From JBKPDV01 sp046728075 (GTDB lineage Bacteria > Acidobacteriota > Thermoanaerobaculia > UBA5066 > Gp7-AA6): a DNA stretch of 22,777 bases. The position numbers and the translations under genes are program-made. The notes beneath the pieces were generated by a model. The model saw nothing but the letters and a program-made list of their open reading frames with translations, did not search any database and was not told the DNA's origin. Each line of letters begins with the position of its first letter. Position 1 is the stretch's first letter. This document shows, piece after piece, positions 1-8,360 of the stretch. The DNA lies in contig JBKPDV010000203.1 of assembly GCA_046728075.1 (NCBI GenBank), forward strand, positions 1 to 22,777, given 5' to 3'.

Positions 1-1
1 G

Positions 2-742
2 CCGGGCAATGAGATCCATCCCTTGCGGCTCTGGAGAAAAGGCCTCTTGGTCGTCAGCGTCATCGACTACCGTGTGACAGACATCGGCAAGTACATCGAG
101 TTCAGTATCGCGGTCGCCTGCACTCATGGCGCCCGGCCCGCTCCCCTTCTGCTGCCTGCGCTCTTTCAGAAGCTATACGGCACCGGCCAGTTCGTCCTCG
201 ACCTGCCGGTGTCGACTGAGATCTCGGTAAAGGGTGGAAAGGGCATCTGGGGCATGCCCAAACATCAGGCGAACCTCGACTACATCATCAACGAAAGAAC
301 CGTCAGCAGTCAGTACGACTTGGACGGCCAGCTCTGCATGAAGATCGAAATCGATCGGCCCGCGAAGGCTTGGCTCTACTTTTCTGCAGACGCTGCCAAC
401 TACTGCCAGTTTCGGGGGATGCTGATGAGGTCTTACGTCCATTTTCGCGGAAAGGTTGGCCTTTCCATTTTTCGGAAAGGCTCCGCCCGCCTCACGCTTG
501 GAAGCCACCGTCGGATTCAGTTCTTACAGGATCTGGAGATCGAGCCGGACCCGATCGTGACGGCATTCATTCCCGCGGCCAGTGGCCTGCTCGACGACTA
601 CTTCGAGTCCTGGTTCTTGAGCTTTCCGGCGCCGCTCGCTGCGCCTCTCGAGGGGCTCGAGTCGGTCGTGAATCTGGGCATGGGGCAAGACTGGTTGGCG
701 CCTCCGAATCGGACCCGCGCGGAACCGGCAAGGAATATCTGA
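2..742 (+). CDS. Acetoacetate decarboxylase-like protein, 5' truncated
   Basis: The reading frame is open to the left edge of the window (residues PGNEIHPLRL precede the first possible internal start, TTG at 23), so the N-terminus lies outside. The segment GIWGMPKHQANLDY resembles the active-site motif of the acetoacetate decarboxylase (ADC) superfamily, in which a lysine after G-x-P forms the Schiff base. The lysine is present here, but the usual second lysine that lowers its pKa is a histidine (PKHQ instead of PKK). Family members decarboxylate beta-keto acids or catalyse aldol/dehydration chemistry, so the substrate cannot be named. It is followed after 47 bases by a gene on the same strand and then by a GMC oxidoreductase, suggesting one transcription unit for oxidation of a lipid or sterol-like compound. 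Family assignment is from motif similarity only. Confidence 0.75.
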   Translation, partial: PGNEIHPLRLWRKGLLVVSVIDYRVTDIGKYIEFSIAVACTHGARPAPLLLPALFQKLYGTGQFVLDLPVSTEISVKGGKGIWGMPKHQANLDYIINERTVSSQYDLDGQLCMKIEIDRPAKAWLYFSADAANYCQFRGMLMRSYVHFRGKVGLSIFRKGSARLTLGSHRRIQFLQDLEIEPDPIVTAFIPAASGLLDDYFESWFLSFPAPLAAPLEGLESVVNLGMGQDWLAPPNRTRAEPARNI

Positions 743-789
743 ACAACAGGACCGATGAAGGACTTCTTTTTGAACCGGAGACAACGAAA

Positions 790-1431
790 ATGAAGGACGG
801 CACGCTCGGGATCGCATTTCGCGAAACGATGGCTGGCGGATTCTCCCTGCAGGAATCGGATCCGGAGGAGGGTCAACGAAAAGGCAAGGCCGCGGGCAAC
901 ATCCTGTCGCTGCACGCGGCGGTCGAGATCGTCGACATCAAGCGCTTCCGCGAGGAGCCGGCGCACGCGGGGCGCCTGACGGGGCACATCGACTTCCGTC
1001 CCTTCGGCGGTCAGATCCCCGGCAAGAACGGTGTCTTCAATCTGTTTTCCCCGGGCGATCAGCCAAACCTCAAGCTGATGGTCTACGAGCTCCCCTTCGA
1101 ACGGGACGGGCAGGACTACTACCTCGCGGGGAGAAAGGAGGTCCGAAACGACCCGGGTTTCGACCTCTGGAAGGACACGACCACGCTCTACACCCGGTTG
1201 CATCAGGGCACCGACAAGACCGGGCCCGTCGTCGGCGCGGGAGTTCTGACGCTCGGTCCGGAGGATCTGATCAAACTGGTGACCACGATCCGCGTCACCA
1301 ACGCGGAGAGCTTGAAGGAGAAAACCGAGGCGATCGGTGAGTTCACCCGATTCTTCCTGGGAGAGCTCGCCGACTCCTATTTGAACCAGGGCCCTTCCGG
1401 CGGCGGTCAGACTGCGACCCCGCGAATCTGA
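790..1431 (+). CDS. Hypothetical protein associated with GMC oxidoreductase
   Basis: This 213-residue protein starts at ATG 790, chosen because GGAG at 777-780 is a well-spaced ribosome binding site; the frame is open further upstream but overlaps the ADC-like gene. It has no signal peptide or membrane helix. A conserved-looking core at about residues 60-140 contains GHIDFRPFGG, NGVFNLF, ELPFERDGQDYYLAGRKEVR and DLWKDTTTLYTRLHQG. From memory, a similar domain is found fused to, or beside, cholesterol-oxidase-like GMC enzymes, where its role is not established. It stops 14 bases before the GMC gene, so the two are almost certainly co-transcribed and may act as partners. I see no catalytic motif and do not assign a reaction. 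The glycine/threonine-rich C-terminal 15 residues look disordered. Confidence 0.8.
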   Translation: MKDGTLGIAFRETMAGGFSLQESDPEEGQRKGKAAGNILSLHAAVEIVDIKRFREEPAHAGRLTGHIDFRPFGGQIPGKNGVFNLFSPGDQPNLKLMVYELPFERDGQDYYLAGRKEVRNDPGFDLWKDTTTLYTRLHQGTDKTGPVVGAGVLTLGPEDLIKLVTTIRVTNAESLKEKTEAIGEFTRFFLGELADSYLNQGPSGGGQTATPRI

Positions 1432-1445
1432 CGTCGGACTCGCCG

Positions 1446-3020
1446 ATGAGCTTCGACGTCATCGTCATCGGGAGCGGGTTCGGCGGCGCGATCACGGCCT
1501 GCCGTCTCGCCGAGGCTGGATACAAGGTGCTCATCCTCGAGCGCGGCCGGCGGTGGGACAAGACCAACTATCCGCGGAAACCCGAAGACCCCTGGACCTG
1601 GAGCGACACGCACCCCGAGCGCCAAAACGGGTGGCTCGACCTCCGCTGCTTTCCTCATATGACGGTCGCCCAGGGCGCCGCCGTGGGAGGAGGATCGCTC
1701 ATCTACGCGAACATCTCCTGCGAAGCCCCGAAGGGGGCCTTCGCCGCCGGTTGGCCGCCTGAAATCACGTACGAAGAGCTCAAGCCCTACTACGACGCGG
1801 TCGCGGCGTTCATGAACGTGCGAAAGATCCCCGCCAATCAGTGGACGTCCCGAATGAAACTGATGAAGGAGGCCGCGCAAGCCATCGGCCACGGCAATCG
1901 CTTCAAGCCGCTCGACCTGGCTGTTTCTTTTGATCCCGAGTGGAGCTACGAGCAGGAAGATCCGCACAACCTCGCGAAGTCGAAGACGTTCGTCAACGCC
2001 CAGGGGGTGGAGCAGGGGACTTGCGTGCATCTGGGCAACTGCGACATCGGATGCGACGTGGATGCTCGCAACACTCTCGATCGGAACTACATCCCGTGGG
2101 CGGAAAAGCATGGCGCGCAGGTGCGAGCCCTGCACCTGGTCACCAACGTCGAAGCGATCAGCGGCGGGTTTCGAGTCTGGTATGACGAGCTCAAGGAGGG
2201 AAGGCGAGAGCCCGGAAGCGAGACGGCGCGCATCGTGATCCTGGCAGCGGGATCGCTGGGCTCGACCGAGCTGCTCCTCCGGTGCCGCGACGTCACCGGC
2301 AGCCTTCCCACGATCAGCCCGCGGCTGGGGCAGAATTGGAGCAGCAACGGAGACTTCCTGACGCCCGCCCTCTACGTGGACAGATCCGTCTCCCCGACGC
2401 GCGGTCCCACCATCTCCAGCGCAATCGACTTTCTCGATCGCAGCGAAGAAGGGCAGGCTTTCTGGATCGAGGATGGAGGCTTTCCCGATCTCCTGGCGGA
2501 TTACTGGCGGCGCTGCGAGCAAGAGCGGCCGAATGGCCTTCGCGCCCAGCTGTTCCTGGATTCGGTCCGAAGCCTGCTTTGGCGCAGCGAGTCCCTACGA
2601 GGCGTGATGCCCTGGTTTGCTCAGGCAGTCGACGCGGCTAACGGAGTGCTCCGCTTGAAGCCGGTCGACGGGGGTTATTGCCTCGACCTCTCCTGGGATG
2701 TCACGCAATCCCAACAGGCCGTCAACGCCGTCGTGAGGATGCACCAGCGACTGACCGCGGCGACGCGAGGAATCACGATGGTCCCGCCGGGCTGGTTTTT
2801 CGCGCACGATCTCGTCACCCCCCATCCCCTCGGCGGCTGCAACATGGGGGAGGGACGCGCCAGCGGAGTTGTCGACCACAGGGGGGAGGTCTTTGGTTAC
2901 AGGAATCTCTACGTCGCCGACGCCGCGATCATCCCGGAGGCCCTGGGGGTCAACCCCTCACGCACGATTGGAGCGCTCGCGGAACGCGTCGCGACGATCA
3001 TTGCCCTCGAAGGACGGTGA
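1446..3020 (+). CDS. GMC-family oxidoreductase (cholesterol oxidase-like)
   Basis: A 524-residue FAD-dependent oxidoreductase of the glucose-methanol-choline family, cholesterol oxidase-like branch. The N-terminus has the dinucleotide-binding motif VIGSGFGGAITACRLAEAG followed by the acidic residue in ILERGRRW. GAAVGGGSLIYANI near residues 78-91 is the second FAD-contact motif. CVHLGNCDIGCDVDARNTLDRNYI (written here in parts: CVHLGNCDIGC, then DARNTLDRNYI) is the cysteine-rich stretch typical of this branch. Near the C-terminus HPLGGCNMG, LYVADAAIIPEALGVNPSRTI carry the catalytic His region and the FAD-binding DG/AD motif. There is no signal peptide, so it is probably cytoplasmic. It would oxidise an alcohol, possibly a sterol or other hydrophobic ring alcohol, to a ketone. 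It is the last gene of the plus-strand unit and converges with the CHAT-TPR gene only 11 bases away. Confidence 0.9.
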   Translation: MSFDVIVIGSGFGGAITACRLAEAGYKVLILERGRRWDKTNYPRKPEDPWTWSDTHPERQNGWLDLRCFPHMTVAQGAAVGGGSLIYANISCEAPKGAFAAGWPPEITYEELKPYYDAVAAFMNVRKIPANQWTSRMKLMKEAAQAIGHGNRFKPLDLAVSFDPEWSYEQEDPHNLAKSKTFVNAQGVEQGTCVHLGNCDIGCDVDARNTLDRNYIPWAEKHGAQVRALHLVTNVEAISGGFRVWYDELKEGRREPGSETARIVILAAGSLGSTELLLRCRDVTGSLPTISPRLGQNWSSNGDFLTPALYVDRSVSPTRGPTISSAIDFLDRSEEGQAFWIEDGGFPDLLADYWRRCEQERPNGLRAQLFLDSVRSLLWRSESLRGVMPWFAQAVDAANGVLRLKPVDGGYCLDLSWDVTQSQQAVNAVVRMHQRLTAATRGITMVPPGWFFAHDLVTPHPLGGCNMGEGRASGVVDHRGEVFGYRNLYVADAAIIPEALGVNPSRTIGALAERVATIIALEGR

Positions 3021-3031
3021 TCCGGCGCGTC

Positions 3032-5413
3032 TCAACCGCCGCACGGCTGCATCGCGGGAGGCTGGTTGTGATGCTGGATGGCGTCGATCATCCAGCCTGT
3101 CCCGCCCCGGCCGAGAAAGTAGGTGTGGGAGATCTGATAGGTCGGCCACTCACCGACACAGGCCCCGTTGAGGGCCGAGACGAAACGAACCGTCCACGTC
3201 TCGGTTGCTTCAACCTCGGCGCGGCGGCCGTCGGGACTCAGCCGAAACGAATCGATCTTCTGCGCGCCCAGACGGGCGACGGCGTGCATCCCGTTCGATT
3301 GGAGGAACTGCAGACTGGCGAGCTCCGACAGCAAAGCCGCGCCCGTGTAGACACGCGAGAGCGGGGCGGGATTCCAGGAGCTGCCGGCTTGGATCTCGGC
3401 GTTTGCGGCTTCCCGAATCACCGAGAGGAGCGCCCTCTCTTCGGGAGAGGGCTTGGGTTCGGCCGATTCGGCGGGTTCTTCTTTCTGTGGTGGCGCGACG
3501 GCCACCTTGGGGTCCGAAACGGACGGCTCCGAGGCGCGATCGGCGACGGGCGGCCGGCCGGCCGCCGTCGCTCGCGAGGAACCCTGCTGACGCAGCATCA
3601 CGCCGACAACGAGCACGCTGCAGAGAGTCACCGTGGCGGCGACAGCGCAGCCTCCGACCTTCAAGGAGGTGGAGATCTTCCGGGAAGCGGGCGCCGGAGG
3701 TTGGACCTCCGACTTCGCTTTGTCGCGCTCTCGCTCTTCTCTGTCGAGCTCGCGCCGGGCCCTCTCGAGCAGGGCCTTCACATCCTGGAAATTCGGGTCA
3801 GTCTCGCGGACTCTGCGGAGCTCCTCGACAGCTTCCCGCCAGTTTTTCTCATCCGTATGCCTCCGCGCCAGCGCGTAGAGTTCCGCGAGCTCCCGTTGCT
3901 GGAGCGCGTGATCCAGGCTGGCCTTCGCCTGCGGATGCGCCGGATCCATTTCCAGCACCCTCTGTAGCTTCTCGATCGCGGCCGGCCAGTTGTGCGCCGC
4001 CAGCGCCTGATCCGCCTCGTGGTAGAGATCGGCGATCTGAACGACGCCGGCCCAATTCTTCGGGCGGCCGGAGGAAGGCCTCGAAGCAACTGCCGGCGGA
4101 GGTTCCGACGCTGTCTTTCCCCTGCTCTGGTCGTCGGCCGCTGCCGACAGTTTCAGGCGCGCGTGTTGAAGCCTCGCCGCCGTTTCCGAGTCTGCGGGAT
4201 CCCAGAAGGCGAGTCTTTGGAGTCTCTCGACGGCAACCGCCCAGTTCTGAGCCGCGATCGCCTCCTCGGCCTCATGCGAGACCACCGCCACCTGCTGGCG
4301 ATGTCGGACCTCCTCGCTCAAGCGCTGTTCGATGTCGAAAATGCGCCCGTCCGGAGAGCGCATGTACAAGACCGGCGTTCCCCATTCGGCGCTGCCCTCG
4401 CCGTAGATGCTCTTGCGCGCCTCCGTCAGCGCGGCATCCACGGGATAGCCGTCCGCCACCGATTCGTAGAAGGTCCGGGCGAGAGTCTGGGCGGCCTCGT
4501 CGGTGATCTCGGACTGCATGGCGATCACAGCAGGAATGCCCTGCTGCAGCAGGGTCTGGGCGGTGCCCGCGAATGGGTCGCCGCTCGAGGCGCGCGCTCC
4601 TTCGCAGGCGTTCAAGATCGCCAGGCGCAACGCCGTCTCGTCGTGAAGAAGCATTCCGAGCGCCTGTGCCGTCACCGGCGCGCCCTGTCGGTCTTCGTCC
4701 TCGAAGAGGAGCATTCCCTCCCGACATTCTTCGTCGAATTCCCCGTGGCCGACAAAATGAAAGATGTGAAAAGTCTTTCGCCGCAGTTTCTTCTGGAGCG
4801 CCTCAAAAGTCGGTTCCGCGAGCCGATCCACCTCGACCAGCCCCTGCTTCGTCAGGCCGGCGAGGGCCGCAGTGAGTTTTGACCACTCCCCCTCCACATC
4901 GAGCGGCGGTTTGTCTTTCGGGCTGGCGATCATCACCAGAACTCTGACCGGAGGCTTGACCGGCAGCGGCTTGATGCGCTCCGGCAGTTCCAGGTAGCGG
5001 ACGACCGGAGTCTGGACCGACAGCGCGAGAAACCGGCCAAGGGCGGATTCGTACAGGTACTCCCAGGGCAGATTCGCCAGCTCGGGGGTCTTGGAAAGGT
5101 GAACCCGCAAACGCAGCCGTGACCCTTCGCTTTCCACACGGTCGAGGCTTTCCTGGAGACGACACCCAACATCGCCGGCGAACACCGCCTGGAAGAGTCG
5201 TCCTCCGAATTCTCTGGCCGCTCGCATCTCCGCGGACTCCATCCGGCGAACGCCGCGTGTCCTGACCGTTTCGAGACGAAAGATCTTCAGGTCCTGCTCG
5301 GAGAACGGCAGCTGGATATCGGCCGTGCCGTTTCCGGCCGGCGAGTTGGAGACCTGCACCCGATAGCCCTGCTCCGCGGGGGCCAGGACCAGATCGAAGT
5401 CGAGGTACTTCAT
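3032..5413 (-). CDS. CHAT peptidase with TPRs, TM helix and NTF2/ARC6-like tail
   Basis: A 793-residue multidomain protein. Residues about 1-140 are an N-terminal CHAT-associated region; about 150-345 form the CHAT (caspase HetF-associated with TPRs) peptidase, with the catalytic dyad His223 in FHFVGHGEF and Cys270 in LAILNACEGA. Then come three TPR-like helical repeats at about 370-560, each with the pattern A-x-x-NW-x-x-A(I/V)E-L-x-R and ending in D-P. A single hydrophobic helix lies at about 586-606 (VGGCAVAATVTLCSVLVVGV), after a charged R/K stretch. The C-terminal 130 residues, ending in GWMIDAIQHH, resemble NTF2/ARC6 IMS1-like domains. The peptidase and TPRs are probably cytoplasmic and the tail on the other side of the membrane, so it could relay an envelope signal. 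It is the last gene of the minus-strand CHAT cluster. Domain calls are by motif; the tail call is the least sure. Confidence 0.88.
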   Translation of the reverse strand: MKYLDFDLVLAPAEQGYRVQVSNSPAGNGTADIQLPFSEQDLKIFRLETVRTRGVRRMESAEMRAAREFGGRLFQAVFAGDVGCRLQESLDRVESEGSRLRLRVHLSKTPELANLPWEYLYESALGRFLALSVQTPVVRYLELPERIKPLPVKPPVRVLVMIASPKDKPPLDVEGEWSKLTAALAGLTKQGLVEVDRLAEPTFEALQKKLRRKTFHIFHFVGHGEFDEECREGMLLFEDEDRQGAPVTAQALGMLLHDETALRLAILNACEGARASSGDPFAGTAQTLLQQGIPAVIAMQSEITDEAAQTLARTFYESVADGYPVDAALTEARKSIYGEGSAEWGTPVLYMRSPDGRIFDIEQRLSEEVRHRQQVAVVSHEAEEAIAAQNWAVAVERLQRLAFWDPADSETAARLQHARLKLSAAADDQSRGKTASEPPPAVASRPSSGRPKNWAGVVQIADLYHEADQALAAHNWPAAIEKLQRVLEMDPAHPQAKASLDHALQQRELAELYALARRHTDEKNWREAVEELRRVRETDPNFQDVKALLERARRELDREERERDKAKSEVQPPAPASRKISTSLKVGGCAVAATVTLCSVLVVGVMLRQQGSSRATAAGRPPVADRASEPSVSDPKVAVAPPQKEEPAESAEPKPSPEERALLSVIREAANAEIQAGSSWNPAPLSRVYTGAALLSELASLQFLQSNGMHAVARLGAQKIDSFRLSPDGRRAEVEATETWTVRFVSALNGACVGEWPTYQISHTYFLGRGGTGWMIDAIQHHNQPPAMQPCGG

Positions 5414-5439
5414 CCGGCTCGTCTTCCAACTCCGGGCAT
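5410..5439 (-). CDS. Possible nine-codon leader minicistron before CHAT-TPR gene
   Basis: Between the stop of the upstream membrane-protein gene and the CHAT-TPR start there is a strong GGAGGAG ribosome binding site at about 5444-5450. It is correctly spaced not for the CHAT-TPR start but for an ATG at 5439-5437. That ATG opens the peptide MPGVGRRAG and stops at a TGA that overlaps the CHAT-TPR start as ATGA. The true CHAT start has only a weak purine stretch in front of it. This is the layout expected for translational coupling through a leader peptide. Alternatively the good ribosome binding site serves the CHAT start from an unusual distance of about 30 bases. Confidence 0.4.
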   Translation of the reverse strand: MPGVGRRAG

Positions 5440-5452
5440 CGATCTCCTCCGG

Positions 5453-6025
5453 CTAAGTCGCCTCTCCGGGCGTCGAGACCCGAGCCCCTCCCCGGATCCT
5501 TCTGGCCCGTGCCAGCGCGGCTTCCAGCTCCGACCGACCGCCGTCGGCTGGCCTCGCCGTCTCGCTGACTCCGAGCGTGCTCGGGATCCGCCCGGGTGTC
5601 TGAGCGAGCATCTTCTCGGCGGCCTGGCTCACGTCCTCCAGGTGCGTCCGCGTCTCCTGCGCATCGGCTCTCGCAACATCCGCGATCCGCTCCGCCTTGT
5701 CGCGCGATTCCATGGCCCGTCGCGCGTCGGCGGCGGTGGTTCTCGCAACACTCTCGGCGCTCTCGGCGCGACCTTCCGTGCTGACCCGATTGAAGTAGTA
5801 CCCGATGACCACCCCGAGGACAGGGTTGATGATCAACAACAGGTCCTTGGCGCGGGCGAACTTCTCCTTGTCATCGAGGGAGTGGAAGGCCAGGGCGAGC
5901 ATCACGAGCGAGGCGATGATGATCACGACGGCAATGAGCGCCGCCACGCGTTCCCGGAATCGGCTCATTGCGGGATCACCGGGCGCCCCCGGATCCGGTT
6001 CTTCAGGCATCGGGTCGTTCGACAT
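5453..6025 (-). CDS. Two-TM coiled-coil membrane protein in CHAT cluster
   Basis: A 190-residue protein with a proline/acid-rich N-terminus, two hydrophobic helices at about 27-47 (VAALIAVVIIIASLVMLAL) and 62-81 (LLLIINPVLGVVIGYYF), and an alanine- and charge-rich segment at about 82-140 that should form a long helix or coiled coil. The rest is low-complexity. I do not recognise a named family. The start ATG at 6025 has GGAGG about six bases upstream. The gene overlaps the end of the upstream CHAT gene by 23 bases, so the two are co-translated or at least co-transcribed. With two TM helices both termini probably face the cytoplasm, where the coiled coil could dock onto one or both CHAT proteins and hold them at the membrane; that role is inferred only from its position. 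Confidence 0.8.
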   Translation of the reverse strand: MSNDPMPEEPDPGAPGDPAMSRFRERVAALIAVVIIIASLVMLALAFHSLDDKEKFARAKDLLLIINPVLGVVIGYYFNRVSTEGRAESAESVARTTAADARRAMESRDKAERIADVARADAQETRTHLEDVSQAAEKMLAQTPGRIPSTLGVSETARPADGGRSELEAALARARRIRGGARVSTPGEAT

Positions 6026-8360
6026 CGGATCCTCCGGTCTTTGCGACGCCGGGCACGATCTGGGTATCCCCGTCGCAATAGAGGGCGTAGAGGAGGCCCA
6101 GGAGATTGTTGTGGCGCTGGTAGAACTCGCGCCGCAACTCGAGAAACGTCTCTCCCACCGGCTTTCCCGCCAGGAACCGATCGAAGAATCGGCGAGCCCA
6201 TTCGGCGGCGAAGAGAGCGGGAGTCTCGCATTCCGTCCCGATCACTCCGCGCGCTCCCTTGGCCATGAAGTAGGGGACGAAGCCGTCGTAGAAGAGCGGA
6301 GACATCTCGGCGGACTCGCAGGCGTTGATGAACACCAGAGGAGCGCCCGAGAGTGCCTTGCCGGTTGGCGCTGAGACGTTCAGATCCTCCAGCGTCAACC
6401 GCCCGCTCCCGCTCAAGACGATCGCGGCTGCATCGGGGCCGCCCGGACCCGACAGCGGTTGGGAGACAGCATGGCAATAGAAATAGAGAAGCTGGTCGGG
6501 CGAAGACGCGTCCGCCAGCGCCTTCTGAACCTCTTCGCGAGTTTTGCGCACGATGACCTTCGCCGCCGTGCTCGAGAAGCCCTTCCAGTACTCGAGCTGC
6601 TCGGCAATGACCTGAATGCCCATCTGCTCGTCGATGTCGGCATTGACGTTCACGCCGATGTTCAAGAGCGGCCGGCTGTCGATGGTGTCGGTGATCACGT
6701 CCATCGGCGGCTGAAGCGGAATGTGCTCGATGATGTGCTTGAAGCCCAGAAAGAGCTCTGGATCGATGTGATTCTCATCCAGGGAATCGGCCATGTAGAG
6801 GATCCCCCAGGGCAGGAGAAACTTCTGCGAGAAGATCTGGATCTTCAGCTTTTCCCTTTGGGCCATCTGGCGGAGCCTGTCGCCGAGCAGGCGGGACTGC
6901 GCGTCGGCCGCGGGACCGTAGAAGATTCTCTGAAAAAGTCGGAAGCCTGCCCTGGCCATCGCCCGCAGAGTCGCCGCGTTCACTTCCGGCGGGATGTCGA
7001 TTCCGGCCTGATAAACGGCGCCGCCGGATCCTTTTTCCCAGTGGACCACACCGAGCAGCTCTTCGCGTGCTCTTGCGATCATCTCGTCGAGCTGCGGTTC
7101 GGTGATCGGAAGAGTCGCGATAGCGGCGACCGCCTTCGAAAGGATCGCCTGGAAGCCGTCGGCGGTCTTCGTGAGAACCAGCGTCACATCGCGCGGCTTC
7201 ATCTCGAACGTCGCATCCAGACTGCGTCCCAGAGTTGCGGAAGAGGAGACCGCCTGATGGAGCGGCTTGCCGGTCTGGAGCTTGAGCGTCATGAGCTGAA
7301 TGAAATTCCCGTTCTTCAGGAACAGGGCGTTCAGGACGCAGGCGCCCTCCTGTTTCGGAGAAATATCGAATCGCGCCTTGTTCCGGGACTTCCCGCGGCG
7401 GGGAACTCGAAGCTTCTGAGGCTCCGTAAAGATCTCCAGGTCCTCGCTCGCGAGCTGCACGGTCAAATCGACCGCCTCTTCCTCGTCGGAAAACAGCCTC
7501 TTCGTGGGGAGAAGGGGCTCCGCCGCGACCGAATCCGGTCGGCTTTCGAGATCCACATCGAACGCGATCGTGTAAGTCTCACCCACTCGGAGCGGATCAC
7601 TCGCGGCGTGCCCCTCGAATCCGGCGTTGATCCATCGCTTTTCCTCCTCAACTTCGGCAGCCGGTGCCGGCGGCGCCTCCGCGGCGGGAGCCGAATCGGC
7701 GGCCAACGTTCCGGGACGCGCGGGCGGGGGTTCCGCTCTCCTCATGCGGCCCCGCCCACCCCGAGAGATTCCCGCTCCCGTCGGTCGCGGAGACGGCGCG
7801 GACTTCGGCGATGGGGTCGGCGCTTCGGCGCGTTCCGCAGCGCTCGGCCTCGCCTCCCCGGACGCGAGAGAGGGAGCCGGAGCCGGCGGTTCCAGAGAGT
7901 CCATTCCAGGGCGGGCATCGGAAGGAACGGAAATCGGGTTCAACCACTGCAGGTCCACGTTCGCGGACCCGCTGCGCGTCTCTGCCGCCAGCACGCCCGT
8001 CACCTGCCCGGCCTTTAACACGACCCAGCGCCTGCGCGGCGCATCCTTCAGGAGCGCTCGGACCCTGCCCGGGGTCAGGCCCACCTCCTCCACTGTGCTC
8101 ACCGCCCGCGGCGTGAGGAGGTTCGGAACGCCCTCCAAAGGCAGGCGCAGAAACTCCGGGCGAAACGTGGGGCTGGTTGATTTCAGGATCTCGATGAGCT
8201 CGCCCAGCCGAAAGAGGGCGAATTGCTCGTCGGCAAGCGCGACCACGACATACATCCAAACGTTCCCGAGGGACGCGATCCGATTGCGCACCTCCTCGAC
8301 AGTTGTGTGCTGGTCCACGAGAAGGAAGCCGCGGCGGAGCTCGCTCGGCTCGGCGCTCAT
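6003..8360 (-). CDS. CHAT-domain peptidase with N-terminal CBS-like region
   Basis: A 785-residue protein with a C-terminal CHAT peptidase domain. The predicted dyad is His630 in LYFYCHAVS and Cys681 in LVFINACESAEM, 51 residues apart, as in other bacterial CHAT proteins. Residues 1-130 contain two segments (GFLLVDQHTTVEEVRNRI and PRAVSTVEEVG...VLKAGQVTGVL) that look like a CBS-type ligand-binding pair. About 150-250 is a Pro/Ala-rich linker, then RWINAGFEGHA starts a beta-rich region found ahead of CHAT domains. There is no signal peptide or TM helix. I chose ATG 8360 because it overlaps the stop of the small upstream ORF as ATGA; a TTG at 8387 would add nine residues. It overlaps the next gene by 23 bases. 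It probably cleaves a specific protein partner after a signal is sensed; the substrate is unknown. Confidence 0.88.
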   Translation of the reverse strand: MSAEPSELRRGFLLVDQHTTVEEVRNRIASLGNVWMYVVVALADEQFALFRLGELIEILKSTSPTFRPEFLRLPLEGVPNLLTPRAVSTVEEVGLTPGRVRALLKDAPRRRWVVLKAGQVTGVLAAETRSGSANVDLQWLNPISVPSDARPGMDSLEPPAPAPSLASGEARPSAAERAEAPTPSPKSAPSPRPTGAGISRGGRGRMRRAEPPPARPGTLAADSAPAAEAPPAPAAEVEEEKRWINAGFEGHAASDPLRVGETYTIAFDVDLESRPDSVAAEPLLPTKRLFSDEEEAVDLTVQLASEDLEIFTEPQKLRVPRRGKSRNKARFDISPKQEGACVLNALFLKNGNFIQLMTLKLQTGKPLHQAVSSSATLGRSLDATFEMKPRDVTLVLTKTADGFQAILSKAVAAIATLPITEPQLDEMIARAREELLGVVHWEKGSGGAVYQAGIDIPPEVNAATLRAMARAGFRLFQRIFYGPAADAQSRLLGDRLRQMAQREKLKIQIFSQKFLLPWGILYMADSLDENHIDPELFLGFKHIIEHIPLQPPMDVITDTIDSRPLLNIGVNVNADIDEQMGIQVIAEQLEYWKGFSSTAAKVIVRKTREEVQKALADASSPDQLLYFYCHAVSQPLSGPGGPDAAAIVLSGSGRLTLEDLNVSAPTGKALSGAPLVFINACESAEMSPLFYDGFVPYFMAKGARGVIGTECETPALFAAEWARRFFDRFLAGKPVGETFLELRREFYQRHNNLLGLLYALYCDGDTQIVPGVAKTGGSDVERPDA

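Noticed and set aside
370..789. Upstream extension of the 213-residue protein's frame into the ADC-like gene
   Set aside because: It overlaps a recognisable coding region in another phase, and ATG 790 has a proper ribosome binding site.
6459..8018. A 519-codon plus-strand frame opposite the first CHAT gene
   Set aside because: No domain; CHAT dyad motifs and gene overlaps support the minus strand.
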